Positions 25,582 through 34,714 are shown, counted from the first letter of the stretch. The stretch: DNA of 55,438 nt from Burkholderiaceae bacterium (GCA_022702125.1 JAKOND010000027.1:1-55438), one strand, 5' to 3'. Program-made: numbers and translations. The notes: generated by a model from the sequence alone, not told the origin.

Positions 25582-25797
25582 AGGAACGATTCTTTCAGAG
25601 GAAGGCACTGCATAGGTTTGTTCTAAGCAAGCTCCATACCCGACGCGGGGTGCGTTCGCAGGTCGGTGTCGATCGGGCGGGTTCGATCGCAGCCGCCCGC
25701 GCGGCCGGGGGCAGGCGTGCCATGGCGGCCGGGGAGGCATCCGGCGGATTCGCAAACCCCGGCGGATGGCCGCGCTTGGAAAATACGGGCCCGAATG

Positions 25798-25826
25798 GTT
25801 TCAAATTGTTTCAATAGTGGTACAAC
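25798..25826 (+). promoter_or_regulatory. Promoter-like region of the HDOD gene
   Basis: TTTCAA (25799-25804), 16 bases, TACAAC (25821-25826) resembles a weak sigma-70 promoter. The sequence GTTTCAA is repeated exactly ten bases apart (25798-25804 and 25808-25814), which places both copies on one face of the helix and may mark a regulator site. Confidence 0.35.
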
Positions 25827-25856
25827 GCGGACTCTGCTCAATCAAGGACCACCGCC

Positions 25857-26702
25857 ATGCCCGTCACCACCTTGTCACCTTCCTCGCGCATGACCGATTT
25901 CTTCGAGGGCGTGCAGTTGCCGACGATGCCCGACGTGGCCCGCGAGCTCATCGCCACGATGCACGACGAGGACACGCCCTTCGAGCGCGTGCGCCATGCT
26001 ATCGCCCGCGACCCGGCCCTCACCGCCAAGCTGATCCGCCTGGCCAACAGCGCCCGGTTCGGGCTGCGGCGCCAGGTGGCGTCGCTGGACGACGCGATCA
26101 CCCTGGTGGGGCTGAACCAGGTGCGCACGCTCGCCATGGCCGCCTGCCTCGGCAGCTCCTTCACCGCGGTGCGCGGCGTGGACAGCGCGGCCTTCTGGCA
26201 GGAAAGCATGGCCATCGCCGGCTATGCGCAGTGGCTGGCGCGCACCCTGGGCGCCGACGCGCAGCAGGCCTGGCTGGTGGGTTTCATGGTGCGGCTCGGC
26301 GAACTGGTCATCGCCCAGAAAATGCCGGACCGCATCGAGGAGATCGAGCGCCTGCCGCATTTCGCGGGGGGCCGCTGGGAGCGCGAGCAGTCGGTGCTCG
26401 GCTTCACCGAAGGCGCGGTGACCGCCGCGCTGGCCCGGCGCTGGAATTTCCCCGAGGCCATCGCGCATGCGCTGGAGACCGCATCCGACCCGGTGCAAGC
26501 CGATCCCTTCTGCCGGATGGGCGGCATCCTGCACATCGCCACGCTGCTGGCCGAACTGGCGCTGGACGAGCACAAGTCGCACCAGGACGCGGTCGGCGCG
26601 CTGCCGCGCGACGTGGTGGACGCGCTGCAGCTCGATCCGGCGTGGCTCGTGGCGCACATGCCCGACGTGGCGGGCTTCGTCGATACGCCGGTGCACGCCT
26701 AG
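25857..26702 (+). CDS. HDOD domain protein
   Basis: A 281-residue protein made almost entirely of an HDOD domain, a metal-free relative of HD phosphohydrolases used in signalling and stress control. Seen: LPTMPDVARELIATMHDED, DPALTAKLIRLANSARFG, SLDDAITLVGLNQVRTLA and the later AWLVGFMVRLGELVI (LxHxLG equivalent, with the His replaced). No catalytic HD pair remains. AAGGA precedes the ATG. Its partner protein is unknown; HDOD proteins in other bacteria act with chemotaxis or cyclic-di-GMP systems. It is convergent with the response regulator gene. Confidence 0.9.
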   Translation: MPVTTLSPSSRMTDFFEGVQLPTMPDVARELIATMHDEDTPFERVRHAIARDPALTAKLIRLANSARFGLRRQVASLDDAITLVGLNQVRTLAMAACLGSSFTAVRGVDSAAFWQESMAIAGYAQWLARTLGADAQQAWLVGFMVRLGELVIAQKMPDRIEEIERLPHFAGGRWEREQSVLGFTEGAVTAALARRWNFPEAIAHALETASDPVQADPFCRMGGILHIATLLAELALDEHKSHQDAVGALPRDVVDALQLDPAWLVAHMPDVAGFVDTPVHA

Positions 26703-26730
26703 GTCGACGCGCCGGGCGCGACGGCCGGGG

Positions 26731-27564
26731 CTACATCGCCCGGAATCGCGCCGCGTGGAGCCGGCTCACGCCGAAGCGCTCCCGCAGGCCGCGCACCGTG
26801 AGGTGGAGTTTCCCGGCCTCGTCGCGCACCACGGTATCGATGGCGCCGGCACGCACCAGGGTGCCGCGGCGCACCTGCCAGAAATCCTCCGGCGGCAGCT
26901 GCGGCTGCAGTTCCCGCAGGGGCGTGCGGATCAGGTATTCGCGGTCCGCCGTCAGCACGCGCAGGTACTTGTCGGCCGCCTCGAAGACCAGGATGTCCTG
27001 CACCGGCACCATGCGCACCGCCGCGCCGGCGGCGCCCGGCAGGCCGGCGGGAATCAGGCGCAGGGGCGCGACCGGCGCGGCGGCCGCTGCCGTGGCCGCC
27101 GCCTGCGTGGCCAGCAGGCGCCGCAACGGAGCCACCGCGGGATCGGCGACGCCCGCGTCCGGCGCCGCGCGGCCCCGCAGCGCGGCCTGCAGCCGGGCCA
27201 CGGTCTTCTGCAGCCGCGCGGGCTGCACCGGCTTGAGGACATAGTCCACCGCCTGGGCCTCGAAGGCGTCCACCGCATGGCGGTCGTAGGCGGTGACGAA
27301 GACCAGCGCCGGCAGGGCCATGCCCTCGGGCCAGTCCTCGGCCACGGCGGCGGCGGCCTCCAGCCCGTCCAGGCCGGGCATGCGGATGTCGAGGAACAGC
27401 ACGTCGGGCCGCAGGGCGAGCGCCTCGCGCACGGCGGAGGCGCCATCGCCCACGGTGGCGACGATGCGCAGCGCCGGCCAGGCGCGGGCCAGTTCGGCGA
27501 CCAGCGCCCGGGCCAGCAGGGGCTCGTCTTCGGCGATCAGGGCGGTGGGCGGGGTGGCGTTCAT
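26731..27564 (-). CDS. LytTR-family response regulator
   Basis: A 277-residue response regulator. The receiver has the acidic pocket IAEDEPLL, the phospho-acceptor in VLFLDIRMPGLDG, the conserved Thr in FVTAYD and Lys in VLKPV. After an Ala-rich linker of about 50 residues, a LytTR DNA-binding domain follows (ILVFEAADKYLRVLTADREY, then LRELQPQLPPEDFWQVRRGTLV). It lies 12 bases downstream of the histidine kinase gene, so the two form one two-component system. Target sites would be paired direct repeats; none was assigned. Confidence 0.95.
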   Translation of the reverse strand: MNATPPTALIAEDEPLLARALVAELARAWPALRIVATVGDGASAVREALALRPDVLFLDIRMPGLDGLEAAAAVAEDWPEGMALPALVFVTAYDRHAVDAFEAQAVDYVLKPVQPARLQKTVARLQAALRGRAAPDAGVADPAVAPLRRLLATQAAATAAAAAPVAPLRLIPAGLPGAAGAAVRMVPVQDILVFEAADKYLRVLTADREYLIRTPLRELQPQLPPEDFWQVRRGTLVRAGAIDTVVRDEAGKLHLTVRGLRERFGVSRLHAARFRAM

Positions 27565-27576
27565 GCGGGGCGTGCC

Positions 27577-28716
27577 TCAGGGGCGGGTCGGATGGCCGGG
27601 CGCGGCGGTGTGCGGGGTTCGCAGGGGAAATCCCAGGATAGCCCGCATTCCGCCTGGGCTGCCTGCTACGAATTCGAGAGTGGCCGATGCGCCGTAGGCC
27701 GCGGCCAGTCGCTCGCGGACCTGCCCGGTGCCGAAGCCGCCGTCCGCGGTGTCTCCCGCCCTGCCTCCCGCGCCATTCCCCGCGCGGACGGGCGGGCCGC
27801 CCGCCCGCCCGTCCGGCAGGCCGACCCCGGTGTCGCGCACCTCCAGCACCAGCCGCGCCTGCGGCCCGGCGCCCTCGGTCCGGGCGATCACGTCGATCCG
27901 GCCGCCGGCCACCCGCGGCTCCAGGCCGTGCCGGATGCTGTTCTCCACCAGGGGCTGCAGCAGCAGCGGCGGCACCGGCACCCGCGCCAGCCCGGCGGGC
28001 AGGTCGAAGCCGAAGTCCAGCCGCGGCCCCATGCGCATCTGCATCAGCGCCAGGTAGTCGCCCAGGCGGTCGAACTCGTCGGCCAGCGGGTGCCAGGCGG
28101 CGCGCGATCCGCCCAGCGTGGAGCGCAGGAACGCGATCAGGTGGTCCAGCATGGCCTGCGCGCGGGGCGGATCGCTGGCCACCAGCACCCGCAGGTTGGC
28201 CAGGGTGTTGAACAGCATGTGCGGCTCCAGCTGGGTTTCGAGCAGCTTGAGCCGCGCCTCGGCGGCCGTGCGGGCGGCTTCGCGCGCGGCGGCTTCCAGG
28301 TGGGCGCGGCGGCCCCGGCTGTGGAAGAAATAGCTGATGACGGCCCCCGCCGCCAGCGTGACGGCGATGGAGCGCCTGGATGCGCCGTACCGGTCCCACG
28401 AAGACCATCCGAACCAGGCATCGGCCATCGCGGTGCCGACCACGAGGCCGCCGCACACGCTGACGAGCAGCAGCACCGCGCCGCGCCAGTCGCGCGGCCA
28501 GCCTCCGGGGTCGTCCGGACGGCGCAGTAGCCGCCGCAGGCCCTCGGCCAGCATCCAGCAGGCGGTGCCGATGCACAGCGAATACGCCAGTTCCACCGCG
28601 TAGCGCCGGGTCGGGTCCGCGAACACCTGCAGCGTCGCGATGACCAGACAGAACACCCCCACCAGCAGGCCGCGGCGCAGGCGGGCGGCGCCCTCGGACG
28701 GACGGCGCTCGCGCAT
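27577..28716 (-). CDS. LytS/YehU-type sensor histidine kinase
   Basis: A 379-residue membrane kinase of the His_kinase family. Four membrane helices (about residues 15-140) form the sensor, with no recognised input domain. The phospho-acceptor motif reads LEPHMLFNTLANL; the usual form is HPHFLFN, so the first His is Glu and Phe is Met, but the phosphorylated His is kept. The ATPase domain shows LLLQPLVENSIRHGL and RDTGVGLP, with a Gly-rich insertion of about 20 residues before GTGQVRERL. The ATG at 28716 overlaps the stop of the preceding 2TM gene (TGATG). Confidence 0.92.
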   Translation of the reverse strand: MRERRPSEGAARLRRGLLVGVFCLVIATLQVFADPTRRYAVELAYSLCIGTACWMLAEGLRRLLRRPDDPGGWPRDWRGAVLLLVSVCGGLVVGTAMADAWFGWSSWDRYGASRRSIAVTLAAGAVISYFFHSRGRRAHLEAAAREAARTAAEARLKLLETQLEPHMLFNTLANLRVLVASDPPRAQAMLDHLIAFLRSTLGGSRAAWHPLADEFDRLGDYLALMQMRMGPRLDFGFDLPAGLARVPVPPLLLQPLVENSIRHGLEPRVAGGRIDVIARTEGAGPQARLVLEVRDTGVGLPDGRAGGPPVRAGNGAGGRAGDTADGGFGTGQVRERLAAAYGASATLEFVAGSPGGMRAILGFPLRTPHTAAPGHPTRP

Positions 28717-29009
28717 CAGGGCCGCTCCCGCCGCCGCAGCAGCCGCGCCCGCTCGCGCGCCACCAGCCGTTCGCGCAGTTCGCTGCCCGATCCCGCCAGC
28801 CAGACCGCGGCGCCGTGCAGCGCCAGGCCCAGGCCCCATCCCAGCGCCGGGAAGACGGACCAGCGGCGGTGCTCCATGCCGAGCGCCAGCACCGACAACC
28901 CCAGGTTGACGGCCAGGTAGACCGCGGCATGCAGGAACCATCCCAGCTTGGCGCCGGCGCGTTTGCGGGCGAGACGGTCGAGGTCGTCGAAGGAGGCGGG
29001 CAGGGGCAT
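28716..29009 (-). CDS. 2TM domain small membrane protein
   Basis: A 97-residue protein with two helices (WFLHAAVYLAVNLGLSVLAL and FPALGWGLGLALHGAAVWL) flanked by basic residues, matching the 2TM domain. Such proteins are frequently encoded with, or fused to, LytS-type kinases and LytTR regulators. The start is ATG 29009. Its stop overlaps the kinase start by one base, indicating coupled translation. A role in sensing with the kinase is inference. Confidence 0.8.
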   Translation of the reverse strand: MPLPASFDDLDRLARKRAGAKLGWFLHAAVYLAVNLGLSVLALGMEHRRWSVFPALGWGLGLALHGAAVWLAGSGSELRERLVARERARLLRRRERP

Positions 29010-29115
29010 GGTGCGGATTCTGTCGGAGGAATGGGTGGGGCCGGGCGCGGGCGCAACGGGACGAGACGGAACGGGACGTCGGGAGCGGATGGACGGTGCG
29101 GGGCGGTGCGCGTTT

Positions 29116-29640
29116 TCAGTCGAGGCAGGCATGCGCCGATGCGTCCTGTCGCCGCGCCAGCCGCCCGAGCCGCAGCGCCCGTGCGAGGAAGCTGCCGGCG
29201 AAGGCGCCGTACAGCGTGCCGGCCACGAGCGCGAAGCCGGGATCGTGCGCCAGGTCCGGCTGCAGCGCCTGCACCATGCCCACGGCGAACTTGGCCGTGA
29301 AGAGGCCCATCAGCAGCGCCAGCGGCACCGGGCTGCCCGGCAGGTCGAAGCGGCGCGCGGCCGGGTCGTAGCGGGCGGTCGGCGGCAGGGGACGGCGCAG
29401 CACGGCGGCGGCGGCCAGCATGCCTGCCACGGCCCAGGCCAGCAGGGCCGGCGGCCGGTCGCCGAAGGTCGACACCGTGCCGTACAGCGACAGCGCCGCC
29501 ATGCCGGCCGGCAGCAGCACCGCACGCGCGAGCGGCAGGCCGTGGCGCCGCATCTGGCCGGCGCCCAGCCCTGCCAGCAGCACGAAGACGGCGAAGACCC
29601 AGGCGGGGACGTGGCGAAGGAAGGCGAGGAGCGTGGTCAT
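29116..29640 (-). CDS. Integral membrane protein, probable DUF6622-like
   Basis: A 174-residue protein with about five hydrophobic segments, starting MTTLLAFLRHVPAWVFAVFVLLAGLG. It resembles small uncharacterised membrane proteins of the DUF6622 type, but I am not certain. It lies 106 bases upstream of the 2TM gene in the same direction and may be the first gene of the kinase/regulator operon. It could therefore be the regulated output or an accessory sensor. Confidence 0.6.
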   Translation of the reverse strand: MTTLLAFLRHVPAWVFAVFVLLAGLGAGQMRRHGLPLARAVLLPAGMAALSLYGTVSTFGDRPPALLAWAVAGMLAAAAVLRRPLPPTARYDPAARRFDLPGSPVPLALLMGLFTAKFAVGMVQALQPDLAHDPGFALVAGTLYGAFAGSFLARALRLGRLARRQDASAHACLD

Positions 29641-29842
29641 GGTGTTTCCTGGAAGCTGTGCGGCAGGCCGACGGGGCCGGGCGGGGCGGGACGACCGCCT
29701 GCACGCACTGTGCCGGGCCCACCGTCCGCACGACATCGCCATGCGACAGGGTGCCGCCGTGTGTCGCGAGGCGCGGACGGACGGCGCGAAACGCACGGCA
29801 CGCAGCACCGCACGCACGGCAAGGGGCAGCGTCTGCCCTATC

Positions 29843-30234
29843 GACCGCGTCCTGGTCGCGCAGCCGCCTCCCAGCCCCGCAGCGCGGCCGCCAGCGCCTC
29901 GCGCCCCAGGGCATGCCGCCATGGCTTCGACCGGGACGACAGCGTCCTGCGCGGTTTCGCGCGAGCCGGCATGGCGCTGTCGCGCAGCGACTTCGCGGTG
30001 CGCACCGACGACCAGATCGTCTACGGCCGGCTGGTCGCGGAAGGCGCGGGCATCGGCTTCGTGGCGCGCTACGCGCTCGCGCAGTGGCCGGGCGTGGTCG
30101 CGGTGCTGCCGGATCTCCGGCCGGGATCGCTGCCCTGCTGGCTGGCGGTGCACCGCGAGATCCGGGCCAATCCGCTGGTGCGCACGGTGTACGACTTCCT
30201 GGCGCGGGAGCTGCCGCCGGCGCTGGCGGCGTAG
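29843..30234 (+). pseudogene. Remnant of a LysR-family regulator, truncated and frameshifted
   Basis: The last about 104 codons (from 29920) encode a clear LysR effector-domain end: GFDRDDSVLRGF, FAVRTDDQIVYGRLVAEGAGIGF, VLPDLRPGSLPCWLAVHRE and VRTVYDFLA. Upstream, another frame continues the family pattern (DRVLVAQPPPSPAAR at 29843 onward), so a frameshift lies near 29910-29930. No helix-turn-helix part is present in the 200 bases before. This is a decayed regulator gene, not a functional one. Confidence 0.75.
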
Positions 30235-30256
30235 TGCCCGGCGCGCCAAGCTGCGG

Positions 30257-32020
30257 TCAGAAGCTTTCCCAGTCGTCGTTCCGGGGATCGGACGCCTTGT
30301 GCGCTCCGGCGTGGGACACCTGCGCGGCCGCGGGTGCCGGCGGGGGCGCCCGCAGGCGCTGCGGTTCGTCCGGACGCGCCTGCTTGCGCACCGGGGAGGC
30401 CAACGACGGTGCCGGCGGCCGCGAGGCCACGCCCGCGGAGACAGGCTTGCGCTCCGTTGGAGCCGGCTTTCCGGAAGCGGGTGCCGCCACGGCGCTTCCC
30501 ACGTCGAACACCTGGATGGCGGCGGTCAGCCGCTGCGCCTGCTCGCGCAGCGACGAGGCGGCCGCCGCGCTCTCCTCGACCAGCGCGGCGTTCTGCTGCG
30601 TCATCTGGTCGAGCTGGTTGACCGCCTGGTTGACCTGTCCGATGCCGTCGCGCTGCTCGGACGCGGCCGCGTGGAGCTCGGCGATCAGGTCCGAGACCCG
30701 GCGCACGCCCTGCACGATCTCTTCCATGGCCTGGCCGGCCTGCCCGACCTGGCGCGAGCCCACGTCCACCGTGGCCACGGAGGTGCCGATCAGGGTCTTG
30801 ATCTCGCGCGCGGCCTCGGCGCTCCTCTGCGCGAGGCTGCGCACCTCGCCGGCCACGACGGCGAAGCCCCGTCCCTGCTCGCCGGCCCGCGCCGCCTCCA
30901 CCGCCGCGTTGAGCGCCAGGATGTTGGTCTGGAAGGCGATGCCGTCGATGGTGCCGATGATGTCGCCGATCCGGCGCGAGGATTCGCTGATCTGCCCCAT
31001 GCTGGAGATGACGCCGGACATCACCTCGCCGCCCCGGGTGGCCGCCTGCGCCGCCTGGCCGGCCAGCTGCCGCGCCTGGTGCGCCGTGTCGGTGGACTGC
31101 GCGACGGTGCCGGTCAGCTGTTCCATGCTCGCCGCGGTCTGCTGCAGGCTGGACGCGGCCTTCTCGGTGCGGGCGGACAGGTCCTGGTTGCCGTAGGCGA
31201 TTTCCGCCGAGGCGGTGGACACCGATTCGACGCCCGAACGCACCTCGCCCACCACGCTGCGCAGGCGGCGCACCATCGCGTCGAGGGATTGCAGCAACCG
31301 GCCGAACTCGTCCCTGCGGCCGTCGCGGAGTTCCTGGGTGAGGTCGCCGGACGCGATGGCGTCCGCGAAGGTCGTCGCGCGGCGCAAGGGATGCACCACC
31401 GAGCGGACGAGCGAGGCCGTGATCAGCACCCCGGCCCCGAAGAGGAGCAGGGCGATGCCCAGCGTGAACGCGGCGATGGCCTGCCGCTCGGCCTCGAGCG
31501 CGCGGGTGGCGTCGCGGCGCTCCTGCTCCACGGTGCGCAGGAACGCGTCCTGCGCGGCGAGGTAGCGGGTGATCGCCGGCGAGAACTGGGTGTCGACGAA
31601 ATCCTTGACGGTCGGATCGCCGGACTGCTTGAGTTCGCGCGTCCGCGCCAGCAGCGCCAGGACCTTGGTCCGCTCCGCGCCCACGTCCTCGAACGCCCGC
31701 TCCTCGTCCGAACTGGCCAGCAGCGTCTTGATGTCCTTCTGCAGGTCGTTGATCCTGCCGATCACTTCCTTGACGCGCCGGTCCAGGCCGGAGGAGATCT
31801 CGGGCTCGTTGCTCAGCGCGCCGGTCACGATCAGGGCGGTGGCGAATTCGGTCAGGCCCCGCCACCGGACGGCGGTCGCCACGCTTTGCTCCATGCGCGA
31901 GATCTCGGCCAGCGCATGGTCCATGCTGCGCCGGGATTGCCACTGGGCTCCCAGGGCAAGCGCCAGCATCGAGAGCAACAGGCCGATGACGACCGTCCAC
32001 AGCTTGCGCGACACGCTCAT
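30257..32020 (-). CDS. Methyl-accepting chemotaxis protein with CheR-tether tail
   Basis: A 587-residue chemoreceptor. TM1 is near residues 8-26, a helical periplasmic domain follows, TM2 is near 187-207, then HAMP and the signalling domain with [20 protein letters not shown] and [20 protein letters not shown] long Pro/Ala linker precedes the C-terminal DDWESF, the same tether as in the receptor at 4401-6227. The signalling domains are close to identical in places, but the ligand domains differ, so this is not a recent duplicate. The promoter region holds a long-spaced 10-bp dyad. GGAGGAG lies before the ATG at 32020. Confidence 0.95.
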   Translation of the reverse strand: MSVSRKLWTVVIGLLLSMLALALGAQWQSRRSMDHALAEISRMEQSVATAVRWRGLTEFATALIVTGALSNEPEISSGLDRRVKEVIGRINDLQKDIKTLLASSDEERAFEDVGAERTKVLALLARTRELKQSGDPTVKDFVDTQFSPAITRYLAAQDAFLRTVEQERRDATRALEAERQAIAAFTLGIALLLFGAGVLITASLVRSVVHPLRRATTFADAIASGDLTQELRDGRRDEFGRLLQSLDAMVRRLRSVVGEVRSGVESVSTASAEIAYGNQDLSARTEKAASSLQQTAASMEQLTGTVAQSTDTAHQARQLAGQAAQAATRGGEVMSGVISSMGQISESSRRIGDIIGTIDGIAFQTNILALNAAVEAARAGEQGRGFAVVAGEVRSLAQRSAEAAREIKTLIGTSVATVDVGSRQVGQAGQAMEEIVQGVRRVSDLIAELHAAASEQRDGIGQVNQAVNQLDQMTQQNAALVEESAAAASSLREQAQRLTAAIQVFDVGSAVAAPASGKPAPTERKPVSAGVASRPPAPSLASPVRKQARPDEPQRLRAPPPAPAAAQVSHAGAHKASDPRNDDWESF

Positions 32021-32029
32021 ACTTCTCCT

Positions 32030-32086
32030 CCGGTTCAGGTTTACTGATTTATGTAATAAAAGGTTTCAGTTTACGCCCTGAACCGG
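32030..32086. repeat. Long-spaced 10-bp inverted repeat around the chemoreceptor promoter
   Basis: CCGGTTCAGG (32030-32039) and its exact complement CCTGAACCGG (32077-32086) enclose 37 very A+T-rich bases directly upstream of the chemoreceptor start. It may be a looping operator, or in mRNA a long-stem leader hairpin next to the ribosome binding site. Confidence 0.45.
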
Positions 32087-32123
32087 CGCTTGGCCAATAC
32101 CGTATTCGCATTGCTCCCATATG

Positions 32124-32149
32124 AAAAAACCGCCGGCCCGCGCCGGCGG
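32124..32149 (-). terminator. Rho-independent terminator of the sulfatase transcript
   Basis: On the minus strand CCGCCGGC, a 4-base loop and GCCGGCGG are followed by a T-run (the AAAAAA at 32124-32129). It begins 45 bases after the sulfatase stop, giving a standard intrinsic terminator. Confidence 0.85.
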
Positions 32150-32193
32150 CGCGCCATGCGGCGGCGGATGCCCGGGCGCGCCCGTCGCGTCGA

Positions 32194-33543
32194 TCAGAAA
32201 GTGGCTTGCGGCAGGTCCCGGGTGGTGAACACCAGCGACACCTTCGCGTCCTCGGGGATGGGCGGCAGCGTCGCGTTCCAGGCCTCCCAGGCGGCGCGCA
32301 GTTCGGCCAGCAGCGCCGGCTCGCGGTCGCGCAGGTTGGCCCGCTCGCGCGGGTCGCGGCCGATGTCGAAGAGGTACTCCACGCCCTCGACCTGCAGGTA
32401 CTTCCAGTCGCCGCGCACCAGGGCGCGCTGGGCGCGGTGCTTCATGCGCCAGCACAGGTCGCGGTCTTCCGGGGCCGGCGCGCCGGGCGGCGCGCCGGCC
32501 GCGATCCGCGGCAGCAGGCTGCGCCCGTCGAGCGGATAGTCCGGGTGCGCCGCCACGCCGGCGGCGTCGAGGAAGGTGGCGGTCCAGTCCATCGTGAGGT
32601 TGGGCAGCGCGCATTCGCCGCCCGCCGGCAGGCGCGCCGGCCAGCGCGCCAGCAGCGGCACCCGGATGCCGCCTTCGAGCAGGTCCATCTTCTGGCCGAC
32701 GAAGGGCCAGTTGTTGGAGAAGCGCTCGCCGCCGTTGTCGCTGGTGAAGACGACCAGCGTGTCGTCGGCCAGGCCCCGCTGCTCCAGCGCGTCGAGCACC
32801 CAGCCGATGCCCTCGTCCATGTGGTGGATCATGCGCTGGTACGTGTCGATCGAGCCGCCGTCGGTGTGCTTGCCGAAGCCGCCGATGCGCTCCGATTCCT
32901 CCCGGTCATCGCGCGTGAGCCAGGGCCAGTGCGGGGCGCTGTAGTGCAGGCTCAGCAGGAAGGGCCGGTCGGCCGTCTGGCGCCCGACGAAGTCCGCCGC
33001 GCGCCGGCTCAGCAGGTCGGTCAGGTAGCCGTCCTCCTCGATGGCGGTCTCGTTCTCCCAGAAGTCGGGCCGGCCGCGCGGGTCGCAGTGGGCGAAATAG
33101 TCGGCGCCGCCGGCGTGGAAGCCGTAGAACGATTCGTAGCCCGACATCCGCGGGCCGAAGTGCGGCGGATAGCCCAGATGCCACTTGCCGACCAGCGCGG
33201 TCGCGTAGCCCGCGTCCCGCAGGAGCGAGGCCAGCGTGGGGTGCGAGGGCGGCAGGCCCAGCACCTTGTCGCCGTGGACGCTGGGGATGGGCTCCTCGGC
33301 CGCGCCGCGCAGCCGGTACTGCCAGCGGCCGGTGGCCAGCGCGAAGCGGGTGGGCGAGCACACCGCCGAGTTGGAGTACCCGCGGGTGAAGCGCAGGCCG
33401 GCGGCGGCCAGCGCGTCGAGCCGGGGCGAGACGTCGGCCGCCCGGCTGTAGGCGTCGCGCGCGCCGGTGCAGCCGAGGTCGGCGTAGCCGAGGTCGTCGG
33501 CCAGGATGAAGATCAGGTTGGGACGGGGCATGGGACGGGGCAT
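32194..33543 (-). CDS. Type I sulfatase (arylsulfatase family)
   Basis: A 449-residue formylglycine sulfatase. It starts with PNLIFILADDLGYADLG (metal-binding DD) and carries the signature CSPTRFALATGR, in which Cys is converted to formylglycine. It continues with LVGKWHLG and FTSDNGGERFSNN, all standard. There is no signal peptide, so it is probably cytoplasmic and acts on an imported sulfate ester. Two tandem ATGs (33543 and 33531, both in MPRPMPRPN) leave the exact start open. The maturation enzyme is not encoded nearby. It is preceded by a Bug receptor gene on the same strand, 112 bases upstream. Confidence 0.93.
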   Translation of the reverse strand: MPRPMPRPNLIFILADDLGYADLGCTGARDAYSRAADVSPRLDALAAAGLRFTRGYSNSAVCSPTRFALATGRWQYRLRGAAEEPIPSVHGDKVLGLPPSHPTLASLLRDAGYATALVGKWHLGYPPHFGPRMSGYESFYGFHAGGADYFAHCDPRGRPDFWENETAIEEDGYLTDLLSRRAADFVGRQTADRPFLLSLHYSAPHWPWLTRDDREESERIGGFGKHTDGGSIDTYQRMIHHMDEGIGWVLDALEQRGLADDTLVVFTSDNGGERFSNNWPFVGQKMDLLEGGIRVPLLARWPARLPAGGECALPNLTMDWTATFLDAAGVAAHPDYPLDGRSLLPRIAAGAPPGAPAPEDRDLCWRMKHRAQRALVRGDWKYLQVEGVEYLFDIGRDPRERANLRDREPALLAELRAAWEAWNATLPPIPEDAKVSLVFTTRDLPQATF

Positions 33544-33655
33544 GGGAAGGGCGGGTGGCGGAGGGGGCGGGGAGGCCGGAGAGGGCCGGGTGGCGGGAAA
33601 GGGGCGAACGGGATGCGGAAGCCGGCGGCCGGGCGGCGCCGCTTCCGGATGGTCT

Positions 33656-34714
33656 TCAGTCCACCTGCAGCCCGATGCGCTTGGCCACCGCGCCCCACTG
33701 GGCGGAGAGCGCGGCGGTGCGGGCCTGCGCCTCGGCGGGGGTGGAGCCGGCCATCTCGATGCCGGCGTCGGCCGCGCGCTCGCGCTGGCCCGGGGCGCGC
33801 GCCGCGTCGGACAGCGCGGCCAGGAAGCGGCGCTGGATGTCCGGCGGCAGCCCGCGCGGCGCGGCCAGCACCAGCCAGAAGGTGCCGTCGAAGCCCGGGT
33901 AGCCGGACTCGGCCACCGTCGGCACCTGGGGCAGCAGCCGGTCGCGGACCGCGCCCGAGCTGGCCAGCGCCACCAGGCGGCCCGACTGCACGAAGGGCAG
34001 CACCGTGGGGCCGGCGAGGAAACCGCAGTCCACCTGGCCGCCGATCAGGTCCTGCGTCGCGGCGGCGGGGCCGCGGTAGGGCACGTGGGTCATCGGGACG
34101 CCGGCGGTGGCCAGCAGCATCTCCATGACCATGTGGCCGGGCGCGCCGGCGCCGCCGGAGGCGTAGGTCAGCCGCCGGCTCCGGGCGGCCGCCACCAGGT
34201 CGGCCACGCTGCGCAGGCCGGTGGCGGGGTTGCAGACCAGGGTCTGCGAGAAGCGCGCCGCGTAGTCCAGCGGCACCAGCGCGCCCGGCGCGAAGCCGGT
34301 GCTGCGGTAGATGTGCGGGTTGATGGTCAGCGAGGTGTCGGTGGTCCAGAGCCAGGTGTGGCCGTCGGGCGCGGCGCGCGCCACCTCGGCCGCGCCGAGG
34401 TTGCCGTTGGCGCCGGGCTTGTTGTCGACCACCACCGGCTGGCCGAGCGCGGCCTGCATCGCCGCGGCCATCGGCCGCAGCACGATGTCCGACGGGCCGC
34501 CCGGCGGCAGCGGCACCACGATGCGGATCGGGCGGGTCGGCCAGGCGGCGTCGGCCGCCACCGACGGCGCGCCGGCCAGGCCCGCCAGCAGGCCGAGGGC
34601 GAGCGCCAGCGCGCGGCGGCGCGGCGGGCGGGATGCCCGGGCGCCGGCGCGGACCGCGGTCCGGAGGCGGGCGGCGAGCGGGCGGAGCGGGCGCGGACGG
34701 AAGGTCGGGATCAT
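33656..34714 (-). CDS. Bug/TctC family receptor upstream of the sulfatase
   Basis: A 352-residue solute receptor. The N-terminus is long, with RPPRRRALALALGLLAGLAG, a twin-arginine-like or ordinary signal, then AWPTRPIRIVVPLPPGGPSDIV, VVDNKPGANGNLG, APDGHTW, HVPYRGPAAATQDLIGGQVD. These are the Bug family blocks. Its place in front of a sulfatase gene suggests that the receptor binds a sulfated or carboxylated compound (inference). The gene is divergent from the MarR gene, with a perfect palindrome in the promoter region between them. Confidence 0.93.
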   Translation of the reverse strand: MIPTFRPRPLRPLAARLRTAVRAGARASRPPRRRALALALGLLAGLAGAPSVAADAAWPTRPIRIVVPLPPGGPSDIVLRPMAAAMQAALGQPVVVDNKPGANGNLGAAEVARAAPDGHTWLWTTDTSLTINPHIYRSTGFAPGALVPLDYAARFSQTLVCNPATGLRSVADLVAAARSRRLTYASGGAGAPGHMVMEMLLATAGVPMTHVPYRGPAAATQDLIGGQVDCGFLAGPTVLPFVQSGRLVALASSGAVRDRLLPQVPTVAESGYPGFDGTFWLVLAAPRGLPPDIQRRFLAALSDAARAPGQRERAADAGIEMAGSTPAEAQARTAALSAQWGAVAKRIGLQVD

